Below, one piece after another: positions 1 through 6,557 of a stretch of 15,981 nt of DNA. Under the pieces are notes generated by a model. The model did no database searches and had not been told where the DNA came from. It was given only the letters and a program-made list of their open reading frames with translations. A program made the translations under genes and the position numbers. Source of the stretch: Euryarchaeota archaeon UBA58 (GTDB lineage: Archaea > Thermoplasmatota > Poseidoniia > Poseidoniales > Thalassarchaeaceae); the NCBI GenBank assembly GCA_002498525.1, contig DAHR01000010.1:83152-99132 (forward strand), written 5' to 3'. The stretch's first letter is position 1, and each line of letters starts with the position of its first letter.

Positions 1-2
1 CC

Positions 3-722
3 CTTGCATCTGAAACAGCTTACAACATAGTCAAGGGTTTCTCGACGCGTTCCTCTTTCATCCTGATCTTCCTGTGTTTGCTGGCCGAACTCTACCTGTT
101 CACCGATCCTATCGTGGTTGACATCTTCATCAACGAGGCAGGTTGGTCTCAGACCAAGTACAACGCAATCGTCGGCGGCGTGGTCATCGCCTGCATGATG
201 GTTGGGCAGATCTTCGGCGGTATGCTGGGAGACCGGTTCGGAGTCAGAGAAGTCTCGATGATAGGCTTCACACTACTAGCCCTGTCAAACGCCACCCTAG
301 CTCTATTGAGCGACTACTGGACCAATACGAACATGATGGTAGCCTACCTGTGCCTTCGCGCAGTCATCAACGGAGTTGCATGGATCTGCGTCATAGCCGT
401 ATGTATGAGGCTTACATTCAGCAAGGCCGGCGGCTCGCAGTTCACGGCCTACATGTCGATGTTCAACCTCTCAGCAGTGATGGCGTACCTGTTCACGGGC
501 AACATGACCCAGAGGTTCGACTACGTCACTTGCCTCTACATCGGGGGCGCGCTAACACTGTTCACGGTGATACTGCTATGGTTCATCGACCCCGATGAGA
601 CCGATAGGGTTCTTGAAGGACGATTCGGTGACGATGACGGCGCAGACGGTTCGGGCGAAGACGAAGCCGTTGAAGCGATACTGGAGGTTGAAGACTTTGG
701 AGAAGTTCCAACAATTGCTTGA
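3..722 (+). CDS. MFS permease, C-terminal part (5' end cut by window)
   Basis: The frame is open from base 3, so the true start lies outside the window; about 239 residues remain. Several hydrophobic helices are visible. Between two of them lies the loop GGMLGDRFGVRE, which matches the MFS motif A (G-x-L-x-D-R-x-G) found between helices 2-3 and again between helices 8-9. Only about five helices follow the window edge, so this is probably the 8-9 copy, that is, the C-terminal half of a 12-helix carrier. The stretch before it (F-T-D-P-I-V-V, then G-W-S-x-T-x-Y-N) resembles AmpG-like and acetyl-CoA-carrier-like MFS members, but the substrate cannot be read from this half. The protein ends in a strongly acidic cytoplasmic tail of about 35 residues. 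Its 3' end overlaps the glutaredoxin gene by 26 bases, which suggests co-transcription. MFS assignment is firm; the subfamily is a guess. Confidence 0.85.
   Translation, partial: LASETAYNIVKGFSTRSSFILIFLCLLAELYLFTDPIVVDIFINEAGWSQTKYNAIVGGVVIACMMVGQIFGGMLGDRFGVREVSMIGFTLLALSNATLALLSDYWTNTNMMVAYLCLRAVINGVAWICVIAVCMRLTFSKAGGSQFTAYMSMFNLSAVMAYLFTGNMTQRFDYVTCLYIGGALTLFTVILLWFIDPDETDRVLEGRFGDDDGADGSGEDEAVEAILEVEDFGEVPTIA
683..688 (+). promoter_or_regulatory. Shine-Dalgarno for glutaredoxin TTG start
   Basis: GGAGGT lies inside the 3' end of the MFS coding region, 8 nt before the TTG at 697. It decides between three possible glutaredoxin starts. No comparable site precedes the ATGs at 595 or 634. 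Confidence 0.6.
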
Positions 723-963
723 AGAATGCGAGACAGACTTCCTCGTCTTCACCCAGACGGTCTGTCCTTACTGCACTCTGGCGAAGCGGACTCTCGATTG
801 GAAGGACTTGACCTACACTGTGGTCAACTTTGACCACGAGGGAGACCTGCGTTTCGATGTGGTTCGCGAGACCGGTCATCGAACCGTTCCAATCTGCTAC
901 GACATGCGCGGAGATGAGCCGATTTTCGTCGGTGGCTCGGACCATTTGCTGAAATATCTCTGA
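697..963 (+). CDS. Glutaredoxin (CPYC dithiol type)
   Basis: Small thiol-disulfide oxidoreductase that would reduce protein or low-molecular-weight disulfides in the cytoplasm. The classic dithiol active site C-P-Y-C is at residues 23-26, preceded by a hydrophobic strand (FLVFTQT). It is followed by the cis-proline motif T-V-P and the C-terminal G-G-S-D glutathione/thiol-site loop, all in glutaredoxin order. The frame is open further upstream (ATG at 595 and 634), but those starts would lie deep inside the MFS gene and add a non-homologous leader. A TTG at 697 is preceded by a perfect GGAGGT at 683-688 with an 8-nt spacer and gives an 88-aa protein, the usual family length, so I chose it. Translation is probably coupled to the overlapping permease gene. 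The partner thiol in this organism is unknown. Confidence 0.88.
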   Translation: MEKFQQLLEECETDFLVFTQTVCPYCTLAKRTLDWKDLTYTVVNFDHEGDLRFDVVRETGHRTVPICYDMRGDEPIFVGGSDHLLKYL

Positions 964-994
964 CCGTCACTCAACCCGTATGTCAGGCAGCGAT

Positions 995-1591
995 TCAGGC
1001 AGAATCGGCCATCCTCTGAATCGCGGCCCGCAATTCAGCAATCTGATTGAGATTGACCATGTGACCTTTCTCGTGGGCGAGGCGAGTAACTGGCCAGCCC
1101 GCCGCCTCGAAGATCTCAGCATGTTCCTCTGCCTGGGCGAGGGGCAACAAATGATCGCGCGAACCGTGCATCCAGACGACCTCGCGCGGGCGCAGGAAAG
1201 GAATAGCGGCCGTCAACTCATCAGGCCGCGCCGTCTTGGTTCCAATCAGAACAAGTCCAGCGATGCGATTCTGAACCTCGTACTCGAGCATCGCTGAAGC
1301 GATGGCCCCGCCTTGAGAGAAGCCACCAACGATCAGCGGGCCAGCCGGCAATTCAGAAATCACCCGCTGCACCGAAGCGACAACCTGCAATTGTGCTTCA
1401 GCACTCAGAGGTTCAGTAGCACTGTCGCTTCGAAGCCACCAAGCAAAGCCCCCAAGCGTAGGATGTTCTGCCTCAGCCTGTGGACAGAGGATCTGCCAGC
1501 CGCTAGGAACAAGCCTTTCAGCCAGCGGCTGCATTTTCGCTGAATCACCAGTCATGCCATGCAGCATCACGAGTGTTCCAGTGTCAGACAT
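995..1591 (-). CDS. Alpha/beta hydrolase, carboxylesterase/lysophospholipase type
   Basis: 198-aa serine hydrolase of the short phospholipase/carboxylesterase family. Visible elements are an oxyanion-hole loop LHGMTGD (residues 10-16), the nucleophile elbow G-F-S-Q-G-G with Ser92, a probable acid Asp146 in GSRDHLLP, and the catalytic His177 in EKGHMVN, all at the spacing expected for the Ser-Asp-His triad. There is no signal peptide, so it should be cytoplasmic. It would cleave esters or thioesters; the substrate is not deducible. The gene follows the lipoprotein gene by 9 nt, and a GAGG overlapping that gene's stop codon sits 7 nt before the ATG, so the two are very likely one operon. It converges with the glutaredoxin gene, 31 nt between stops. 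Confidence 0.88.
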   Translation of the reverse strand: MSDTGTLVMLHGMTGDSAKMQPLAERLVPSGWQILCPQAEAEHPTLGGFAWWLRSDSATEPLSAEAQLQVVASVQRVISELPAGPLIVGGFSQGGAIASAMLEYEVQNRIAGLVLIGTKTARPDELTAAIPFLRPREVVWMHGSRDHLLPLAQAEEHAEIFEAAGWPVTRLAHEKGHMVNLNQIAELRAAIQRMADSA

Positions 1592-1600
1592 GAGTCTGCC

Positions 1601-2563
1601 TCAGAGCGTCCAGGATTCGGTTATGCCGCCAGCGATTTTGAGCCGTAGGTTCGTATTGCCCGTGAATGTGAGAGTCAGTGTGTACTCCTCACTAGGATAG
1701 GGAATCGTCCCCAGAGTCCCCAACTCCTCCGCCCCGGGCCCCCAGACTCTCGCAAGAGCCGAAATGGAGGTGTGGTCGCGTAATGTCAGCGAGATGGTCG
1801 AGGCGCCGCTGCCGCAGGATGCGTCGAGGAAGTAGATCATCTCGGTCCACTCTCCGCTCGAAGGATGGTCACTGACGAGGAAAGTGTCGCGGAATTCAGC
1901 GTCTGGGCCAGAATTGTCCCAGACGTTGCTGTAGAGGTCGCCGCCGCGGACGAAGAAGACCTCGCCCGTGTGGGCTTCGCCGCCGGCTGCGAGCATCATT
2001 CGCAGGTTTTCGCTGCCGTCAGCGTCAGTCCAGATGAATGATGAGAAGAACCCAACCGCCTCGTCGTAGACGTAGTCGAGGGAGGCGCCATCGCTCGATT
2101 GGGCTGAGATGATGGCTAGATTTCCCGAGATGTCGAGAATGGTCGCGCTCCAGTCGTTGGAGAAGAGGCTGAATGACCAGCTGTCGCCTTTGGCGAGGGG
2201 GAAGGTCAGAACCGGTTGTGCGATGCCGTTCTCGAAGGCGCTGAGGTTGTCTTTGGTTATGCGCCCGAGGAATGGGTTATGGTTGAGGACAGCGTGCCGT
2301 CGAGCTTCGGTTTCGCTGGATATCGCGAGCATGTAGGCGCTGCCGTCCTCCTCTGTGTCGCTGGCGACGACGAGGCGGGCTGTGTCGTCGCTGTAGTCCG
2401 GCGTCGAGAAGGTGTAGAGCCACCAGTCCCCGACTTCCCAGAGCGGAACTTCCAGGCTCTGGTCAGAATCCTTACCATCGTCGCCACCCCCGAGGCCAGC
2501 GCATCCGGCGAGGGAGGTACCCAGCAGAAGCAGAGTGAACGCGAGTGCAGACGCTGTGCGCAT
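1601..2563 (-). CDS. Secreted lipoprotein, unknown function
   Basis: 320 aa. The N-terminus is a textbook lipoprotein signal: R2, a hydrophobic core, then L-A-G-C with the lipidated Cys at residue 21, followed by a Gly/Asp-rich flexible linker. The mature protein is acidic and beta-rich, with no domain I can name. Just after the linker (about residues 38-50) it carries VPLWEVGDWWLY, a W-x-x-GD-x-W-x-Y motif that recurs in the large surface protein at 11576-15217. It lies 79 nt downstream of hppA with a strong hairpin in between, and 9 nt upstream of the hydrolase, with which it is probably co-transcribed. Expected location is the outer face of the cytoplasmic membrane. Only a weak GGGAG lies close to the start codon. 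Confidence 0.8.
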   Translation of the reverse strand: MRTASALAFTLLLLGTSLAGCAGLGGGDDGKDSDQSLEVPLWEVGDWWLYTFSTPDYSDDTARLVVASDTEEDGSAYMLAISSETEARRHAVLNHNPFLGRITKDNLSAFENGIAQPVLTFPLAKGDSWSFSLFSNDWSATILDISGNLAIISAQSSDGASLDYVYDEAVGFFSSFIWTDADGSENLRMMLAAGGEAHTGEVFFVRGGDLYSNVWDNSGPDAEFRDTFLVSDHPSSGEWTEMIYFLDASCGSGASTISLTLRDHTSISALARVWGPGAEELGTLGTIPYPSEEYTLTLTFTGNTNLRLKIAGGITESWTL

Positions 2564-2575
2564 CGACTCCCGCTC

Positions 2576-2601
2576 GCGTCAGCCCATGATGAGGCTGACG
2601 C
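2576..2601 (-). terminator. 9-bp hairpin between hppA and lipoprotein gene
   Basis: Perfect inverted repeat: GCGTCAGCC (2576-2584) and GGCTGACGC (2593-2601) around an 8-base loop. It lies 12 nt before the lipoprotein start codon on the minus strand. It could terminate or attenuate hppA readthrough, or be a leader hairpin that controls access to the lipoprotein start. No U-tract follows, so simple intrinsic termination is not well supported. Confidence 0.4.
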
Positions 2602-2642
2602 TCGGGCGTTTGGTGTGTTTTCACCCGATTGTCCAGCACTGC

Positions 2643-4703
2643 TCAGAGCAGGCCGGTCGAAAGTCCCGGTGCGATGACGACAGCGACGATTGACATCAAC
2701 TTGATGAGAATGTTCAGCGAAGGTCCGCTGGTGTCCTTGAATGGGTCACCGATCGTATCGCCTATGACCGCAGCATCGTGAGTAGCATCGCCCTTGGACG
2801 CGCCTTCGATGTGACCTTGTTCAATCGCCTTCTTGGCGTTGTCCCAAGCTCCTCCAGCGTTGGCCATGAAGAGAGCCATCAGAACGCCGGTGACGAGTGC
2901 ACCAGCGAGCATGCCACCGAGTGCGGCTGGACCAAGGACGTAGCCGACGATGACTGGAGATGAGATTGCGACGAGTCCTGGCATGCGCATCTCGCGAAGT
3001 GCTGCTTTTGTCGAAATCTCGATGCAGCGCTGACTGTCAGGCTTGACACCTTCTCGGCCTTCGAGCAGACCATCAATCTCTCGGAATTGTCGGCGGATTT
3101 CGATGACCATCTCGCCGGCAGCCTTGCCGACGCTGGTCATCGTCATGGCCGCGACGACGAATGGAAGAGAGCCACCGATGAGGAGGCCGATGACGACGGT
3201 TGGCGAGGTCAGAGAAAGGTCCTCTGCTCCGAGTCCAGCCGAGGCCGCGAAGGCAGCGAAGAGTGCGAGTGCGGTCAGTGCAGCACTGCCGATTGCGAAG
3301 CCCTTGCCGATAGCAGCGGTGGTGTTGCCGATGCTGTCGAGGCTGTCCGTAATCTCTCTGACATCAGGGCCCAGCTTGCTCATCTCTGCGATTCCACCGG
3401 CGTTGTCAACGACTGGTCCGTATGCATCGACGGTCATTGTCACACCCACGGTTGCGAGCATTCCCATCGCTGCCATCGCGATTCCATAGAGTCCGTGATC
3501 TGAGGTTGCACCCTCTGGTCCCGTCATCACAGCATTCGCGACGTAGATTCCTGCTGTGATGAGAATAATCGGTAAGAAGGTCGACATCATACCGACCGAA
3601 AGACCGGCGATTGCATTTGTAGCAGGGCCGGTCTTCGACATTTCCCCAATGTGTGGAATTGCCTTGACTGGAACTCCGAAAACCGGCTCTATACCGGTGT
3701 AATACTCGGTGACGAGCCCGATGAGGATTCCAACGATCGAGCCTGCGATGACTGCAAGCATCGGCTCTGTACCTGTTTCGAGACCGAAGTATCCGATTCC
3801 ATAGTAACCGGCGATCCAGAAGAGTCCGGCGCCGATGAAGGTCGTGTTCCGAAGAGCCGCAGCCGCGTCGCCACCCTTGAGGAACCTCATGCTGAAGATA
3901 CCGACGAGACTCGCTGCATAGCCAGCCAGTCCGAGGAAGATTGGCAGAATGATGTAATCGACATCCATCTCTGACGATGCTTGAGCGATGACCATCGCTG
4001 CGATGATCGAGCCGACGAAGGACTCGAAAATATCAGCACCCATTCCTGCAACATCGCCGACGTTGTCTCCGACGTTGTCGGCGATGACACCTGGATTACG
4101 GGGGTCGTCCTCTGGAATTCCAGCCTCGACCTTGCCGACAAGGTCGGCACCGACATCAGCAGCCTTGGTGTAGATTCCACCACCCACGCGCGCGAAGAGC
4201 GCGATGGAAGAAGCACCCATGCCGAATCCGGCTATGCTCTGGATGTTGTCGCCAGTTCCCAGCCACATCGCCATAGCCGAAATTCCAAGAAGTCCTAGAC
4301 CACCAACTGAGAGGCCCATCACCGCTCCGCCGTTGAATGATACTTCGAGGGCGGCGGGTTGGCCACCGGTCGCAGCAGCCATTGCTGTGCGGCCGTTGGC
4401 GCTGGTCGCAGCACGCATCCCGCAGAATCCAGCAACGACGCTGGTGATCGCACCAGCGAGGAAAGCAATCGCAGTCATCTCTCCAATAGCGACGAATAAG
4501 AGAGCGAAGACGACGGCGACGAATACGGCGAGTATTCTATACTCCGCGTACAAGAAAGCCATTGCCCCATCTTGAATTTGCTGAGTGATATCAGCGACGG
4601 TTGGATTGTCGATCTTGATCTTCTGAATCTGTGTGTAAAGCACGTAGGCGATGATCAACCCGAAGGCTGCTGTTCCCGCTGCTAACTGTGTAATGTGTAT
4701 CAT
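2643..4703 (-). CDS. hppA: Membrane-bound ion-translocating pyrophosphatase
   Basis: 686-aa integral membrane enzyme that couples hydrolysis of cytoplasmic PPi to H+ (or Na+) export. The sequence is highly hydrophobic throughout, in the family length range of about 660-770. Family signatures are clear: DVGADLVGKVE near residue 180, IPEDDPRNPGVIADNVGDNVGD immediately after (PPi and Mg2+ site), the GNTTAAIGKG segment near residue 455, and the C-terminal GDTIGDPFKDTSGPS block near residue 650. The residue after GNTT is Ala rather than Lys, which marks the K+-dependent subfamily. Whether the pumped ion is H+ or Na+ cannot be decided by eye. I chose ATG 4703 over GTG 4712, because that GTG is part of the Shine-Dalgarno-like AGGTGA. 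A TATA box lies about 40 nt upstream. Confidence 0.97.
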   Translation of the reverse strand: MIHITQLAAGTAAFGLIIAYVLYTQIQKIKIDNPTVADITQQIQDGAMAFLYAEYRILAVFVAVVFALLFVAIGEMTAIAFLAGAITSVVAGFCGMRAATSANGRTAMAAATGGQPAALEVSFNGGAVMGLSVGGLGLLGISAMAMWLGTGDNIQSIAGFGMGASSIALFARVGGGIYTKAADVGADLVGKVEAGIPEDDPRNPGVIADNVGDNVGDVAGMGADIFESFVGSIIAAMVIAQASSEMDVDYIILPIFLGLAGYAASLVGIFSMRFLKGGDAAAALRNTTFIGAGLFWIAGYYGIGYFGLETGTEPMLAVIAGSIVGILIGLVTEYYTGIEPVFGVPVKAIPHIGEMSKTGPATNAIAGLSVGMMSTFLPIILITAGIYVANAVMTGPEGATSDHGLYGIAMAAMGMLATVGVTMTVDAYGPVVDNAGGIAEMSKLGPDVREITDSLDSIGNTTAAIGKGFAIGSAALTALALFAAFAASAGLGAEDLSLTSPTVVIGLLIGGSLPFVVAAMTMTSVGKAAGEMVIEIRRQFREIDGLLEGREGVKPDSQRCIEISTKAALREMRMPGLVAISSPVIVGYVLGPAALGGMLAGALVTGVLMALFMANAGGAWDNAKKAIEQGHIEGASKGDATHDAAVIGDTIGDPFKDTSGPSLNILIKLMSIVAVVIAPGLSTGLL

Positions 4704-4708
4704 GGTGT

Positions 4709-4714
4709 TCACCT
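4709..4714 (-). promoter_or_regulatory. Shine-Dalgarno AGGTGA for hppA
   Basis: Read on the minus strand, AGGTGA ends 5 nt before ATG 4703. It contains the GTG that would otherwise be called as a longer start, and so argues for the ATG. Confidence 0.55.
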
Positions 4715-4740
4715 GTGTCGTCCCGCCGACCCAAGAGCCC

Positions 4741-4749
4741 CTTATAATC
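4741..4749 (-). promoter_or_regulatory. TATA box of hppA
   Basis: Minus-strand GATTATAAG in an otherwise GC-rich gap. Its centre is about 40 nt upstream of the hppA ATG. Archaeal initiation about 25 nt downstream would give a leader of about 15 nt that still contains the AGGTGA ribosome site. No transcript data; inferred from spacing. Confidence 0.5.
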
Positions 4750-4763
4750 GGAATCCACCGACA

Positions 4764-4781
4764 CCGCCCCTAAAGGGGCGG
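4764..4781 (-). terminator. 7-bp GC hairpin after the amidotransferase gene
   Basis: CCGCCCC (4764-4770) pairs with GGGGCGG (4775-4781) around a 4-base loop. It starts 5 nt past the amidotransferase stop codon and lies just upstream of the hppA TATA box. It could end the upstream transcript and insulate the hppA promoter. No T-run follows on the minus strand, so the terminator role is inferred from position. Confidence 0.45.
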
Positions 4782-4785
4782 AGTT

Positions 4786-5685
4786 TCATACAGTGTTTTC
4801 GAGCACTATGGCCGCGAATGAATTGAGAATTCCGGCGCCATCGTGTTCGCCCTTGAATGCAGCCAGTTCCTCTTCGGTTATGTGACCCCATTCGTAGGCG
4901 CGCTCGATGCGCGCCCGCGCTGCCTCTGGATGAAACTGCAAACCCCAAGCGGGCAGCGCTTGACCTGAATCGTCCTTGACGCGCACGGCGGTAACAACGT
5001 TGTGGGAGGTATGACCCAGCAGAGTGCAGCAGTCTGGAACTGTGGTAACGTGGTCTTGGTGAGTGAAGAGACCGGCGATCGAGGTCCCGCATTCGTGTGA
5101 CGTCAGGAGTTCGTCTTCACCACCGTCAGCGGTCAGATCGAGATCCCAGATGCCGCTGGAGAGAGAATCAGCGCGCTCGATGTCGGCACCGAGCGCGTGA
5201 CAGAGGAGTTGGTGGCCGAAGCAGATTCCCAGAGTAGGCGTGCCGGAGAGTGCGGCGGCCTTCAGCATCGTTTCGGCCGGTCCCATCCAATCCTCCCAGA
5301 TGCTGACGTTTCGGCGAGAGCCGCTACAAACGACAGCATCGACGCCGAGTTCCTCGAGCCATTGACGCATGCGAGTCTCATCATCGTGCATGGGCATGAC
5401 GATTCTGCGAAATGTCACCAGTCGACCATCGAAGTCGACCTCGGTCGATTCCCAAAAACCGTAATCGTCGTCCCAATGAGGTACATCGTCTTCGCAAAGA
5501 CAGACATCATATCCCTTCTCGGCCTTCACTCCGGCCTCAAAGGATTGCATTTGAGGAGTGACGAGAAGCATTTCGACATCGCAGCGCGCCGCGAAAGGTC
5601 GGATGACCTCCTGATTTCCTCCGTGCCCGAAAGTGGCGCGCTCGACCAGAAGATCGACCATCAGCACTCGGGTTAGACACGACAT
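4786..5685 (-). CDS. Class-I glutamine amidotransferase-like protein
   Basis: Class-I (triad) GATase domain standing alone, about 299 aa from ATG 5685. Numbering from the upstream GTG at 5697, the nucleophile elbow G-I-C-F-G-H-Q has Cys159, and FHPE supplies His256 and Glu258, so the Cys-His-Glu triad is complete. The domain covers about residues 110-260, with the VVCSGSRRNVSIWEDW segment in place of the usual oxyanion-strand region. About 100 residues precede it, starting with a Rossmann-like strand RVLMVDLL. No synthase or ligase domain is fused and none is next door, so the ammonia acceptor, or possibly a gamma-glutamyl hydrolase role, is unknown. ATG 5685 was preferred because it directly precedes the first strand; GTG 5697 is possible. 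The gene is divergent from the NifU-like gene. Confidence 0.85.
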   Translation of the reverse strand: MSCLTRVLMVDLLVERATFGHGGNQEVIRPFAARCDVEMLLVTPQMQSFEAGVKAEKGYDVCLCEDDVPHWDDDYGFWESTEVDFDGRLVTFRRIVMPMHDDETRMRQWLEELGVDAVVCSGSRRNVSIWEDWMGPAETMLKAAALSGTPTLGICFGHQLLCHALGADIERADSLSSGIWDLDLTADGGEDELLTSHECGTSIAGLFTHQDHVTTVPDCCTLLGHTSHNVVTAVRVKDDSGQALPAWGLQFHPEAARARIERAYEWGHITEEELAAFKGEHDGAGILNSFAAIVLENTV

Positions 5686-5749
5686 CAGGGCGGCCACACC
5701 ACCAATGGTTCAAAGCACCTCGCCCTGCAGCGTGATGCGAGGAAAACCG

Positions 5750-6034
5750 ATGGCTGACGTCGATAAACAACTCATACTCGAGTCAGTGGGTCCAGTTCAG
5801 GCCATCCTCGACGCTCACGACGGAGTGGTCAATGTCGTTGACACGACTGATGGAATCATCATGATTTCACTAGAGGGGGGCTGCACCGGATGCAGTTCGA
5901 CACCGATGACTGCGATGCAGATCTATTACTCGCTGATGAAACTCGCAGAAGTGAATGATGTCATTTTCCAGAACGGTGAATTACCAGCCTATATGCGTGC
6001 CTTCATCGACGACAAGTTAGGCGGGACAAACTAA
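5750..6034 (+). CDS. NifU C-terminal-like Fe-S scaffold/carrier protein
   Basis: 94-aa protein resembling the NifU C-terminal (Nfu) domain, which binds a labile Fe-S cluster and passes it to apo-proteins. Seen: a helix with P-x-x-Q-A-I-L-D-A-H-D-G, a strand with a G-I-I-M-I-S core, then GGCTGCSSTPMTAM with the C-x-x-C pair Cys45/Cys48, the hallmark of the family. The frame is open upstream, but ATG 5750 has a GAGG at 5739-5742 with a 7-nt spacer and fits the usual domain start. The gene is divergent from the amidotransferase, with 64 nt between starts, and I cannot see a convincing TATA box in that gap. A plausible client in this window is endonuclease III, but this is speculation. Confidence 0.82.
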   Translation: MADVDKQLILESVGPVQAILDAHDGVVNVVDTTDGIIMISLEGGCTGCSSTPMTAMQIYYSLMKLAEVNDVIFQNGELPAYMRAFIDDKLGGTN

Positions 6035-6060
6035 GCTTGAGCCATTTGGCGCGCATTCAA

Positions 6061-6444
6061 TCATTCTTCTTTGATTTCTGGTATTGTCGCGGATTCAAGC
6101 GACTCAGCCGCTTGTGCCTCTGCCCTTCGCATCTTCATGATCTGATGAGGGTTGGTCTCGCCCTGCACATCAGTGCCCTTGATGTTCAGACTACCCGCCG
6201 CTGCGACAATCAACGCAGCCACCGCGAATGGACGCGCCACATTCCGTGAACCCCAGAGTTCGCCCCCCATCGAGTGCAGGCTGAAGAGGAGTATAGCCGA
6301 GATCACGCACAACGCCGCAATCAGGCGCTGTACGAACATCTCGCCACCTTCTGAGCGCGAGAAAGTCCCGATGCTCATCCACAGAATTGTGGCGAGGCCA
6401 CACAGACTGACGGAAAGCGATTCCAGTGTTGCAACCAGTTCCAC
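6061..6444 (-). CDS. Three-helix membrane protein, unknown
   Basis: 127 aa from GTG 6444. Three hydrophobic helices are visible at about residues 10-27, 37-57 and 69-87, followed by a charged, Glu-rich tail of about 35 residues (ending IPEIKEE) that looks helical. No recognisable family. The frame extends upstream to an ATG at 6555, but that version adds a polar, unconserved-looking leader and would leave only 2 nt before the divergent polX start. I therefore prefer the GTG just before the first helix, although no ribosome site supports it. The 3' end converges on the NifU-like gene. Real-gene status rests on the clean membrane pattern. Confidence 0.55.
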   Translation of the reverse strand: MELVATLESLSVSLCGLATILWMSIGTFSRSEGGEMFVQRLIAALCVISAILLFSLHSMGGELWGSRNVARPFAVAALIVAAAGSLNIKGTDVQGETNPHQIMKMRRAEAQAAESLESATIPEIKEE

Positions 6445-6557
6445 GGAGGCTCTTGTGATGTCTTGGTTTGTGAGTCTTGGGGAGTGGTCGGATTCGACTC
6501 TGCGAGGAATGGAGCCGCGATGGACATGCTCAAGGACAGTGACTCCGCGCTGCATCC

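Noticed and set aside
595..696. Longer glutaredoxin N-terminus from ATG 595 or 634, or a permease-glutaredoxin frameshift fusion
   Set aside because: The extra residues are the permease tail read in another frame, and a perfect ribosome site supports TTG 697. The permease ends on its own stop, so no frameshift is needed.
583..945. Antisense open frame across the MFS/glutaredoxin junction
   Set aside because: It is opposite two clearly homologous genes and its translation shows no domain or compositional sense.
2639..2651. 13-bp palindrome CTGCTC-A-GAGCAG at the hppA stop codon
   Set aside because: Short and mostly inside coding sequence; could easily be chance.
3043..4575. Several long + strand open frames opposite hppA
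   Set aside because: They are shadows of the well-conserved pyrophosphatase; low-complexity Ala/Pro/Ser translations are typical of antisense GC-rich frames.
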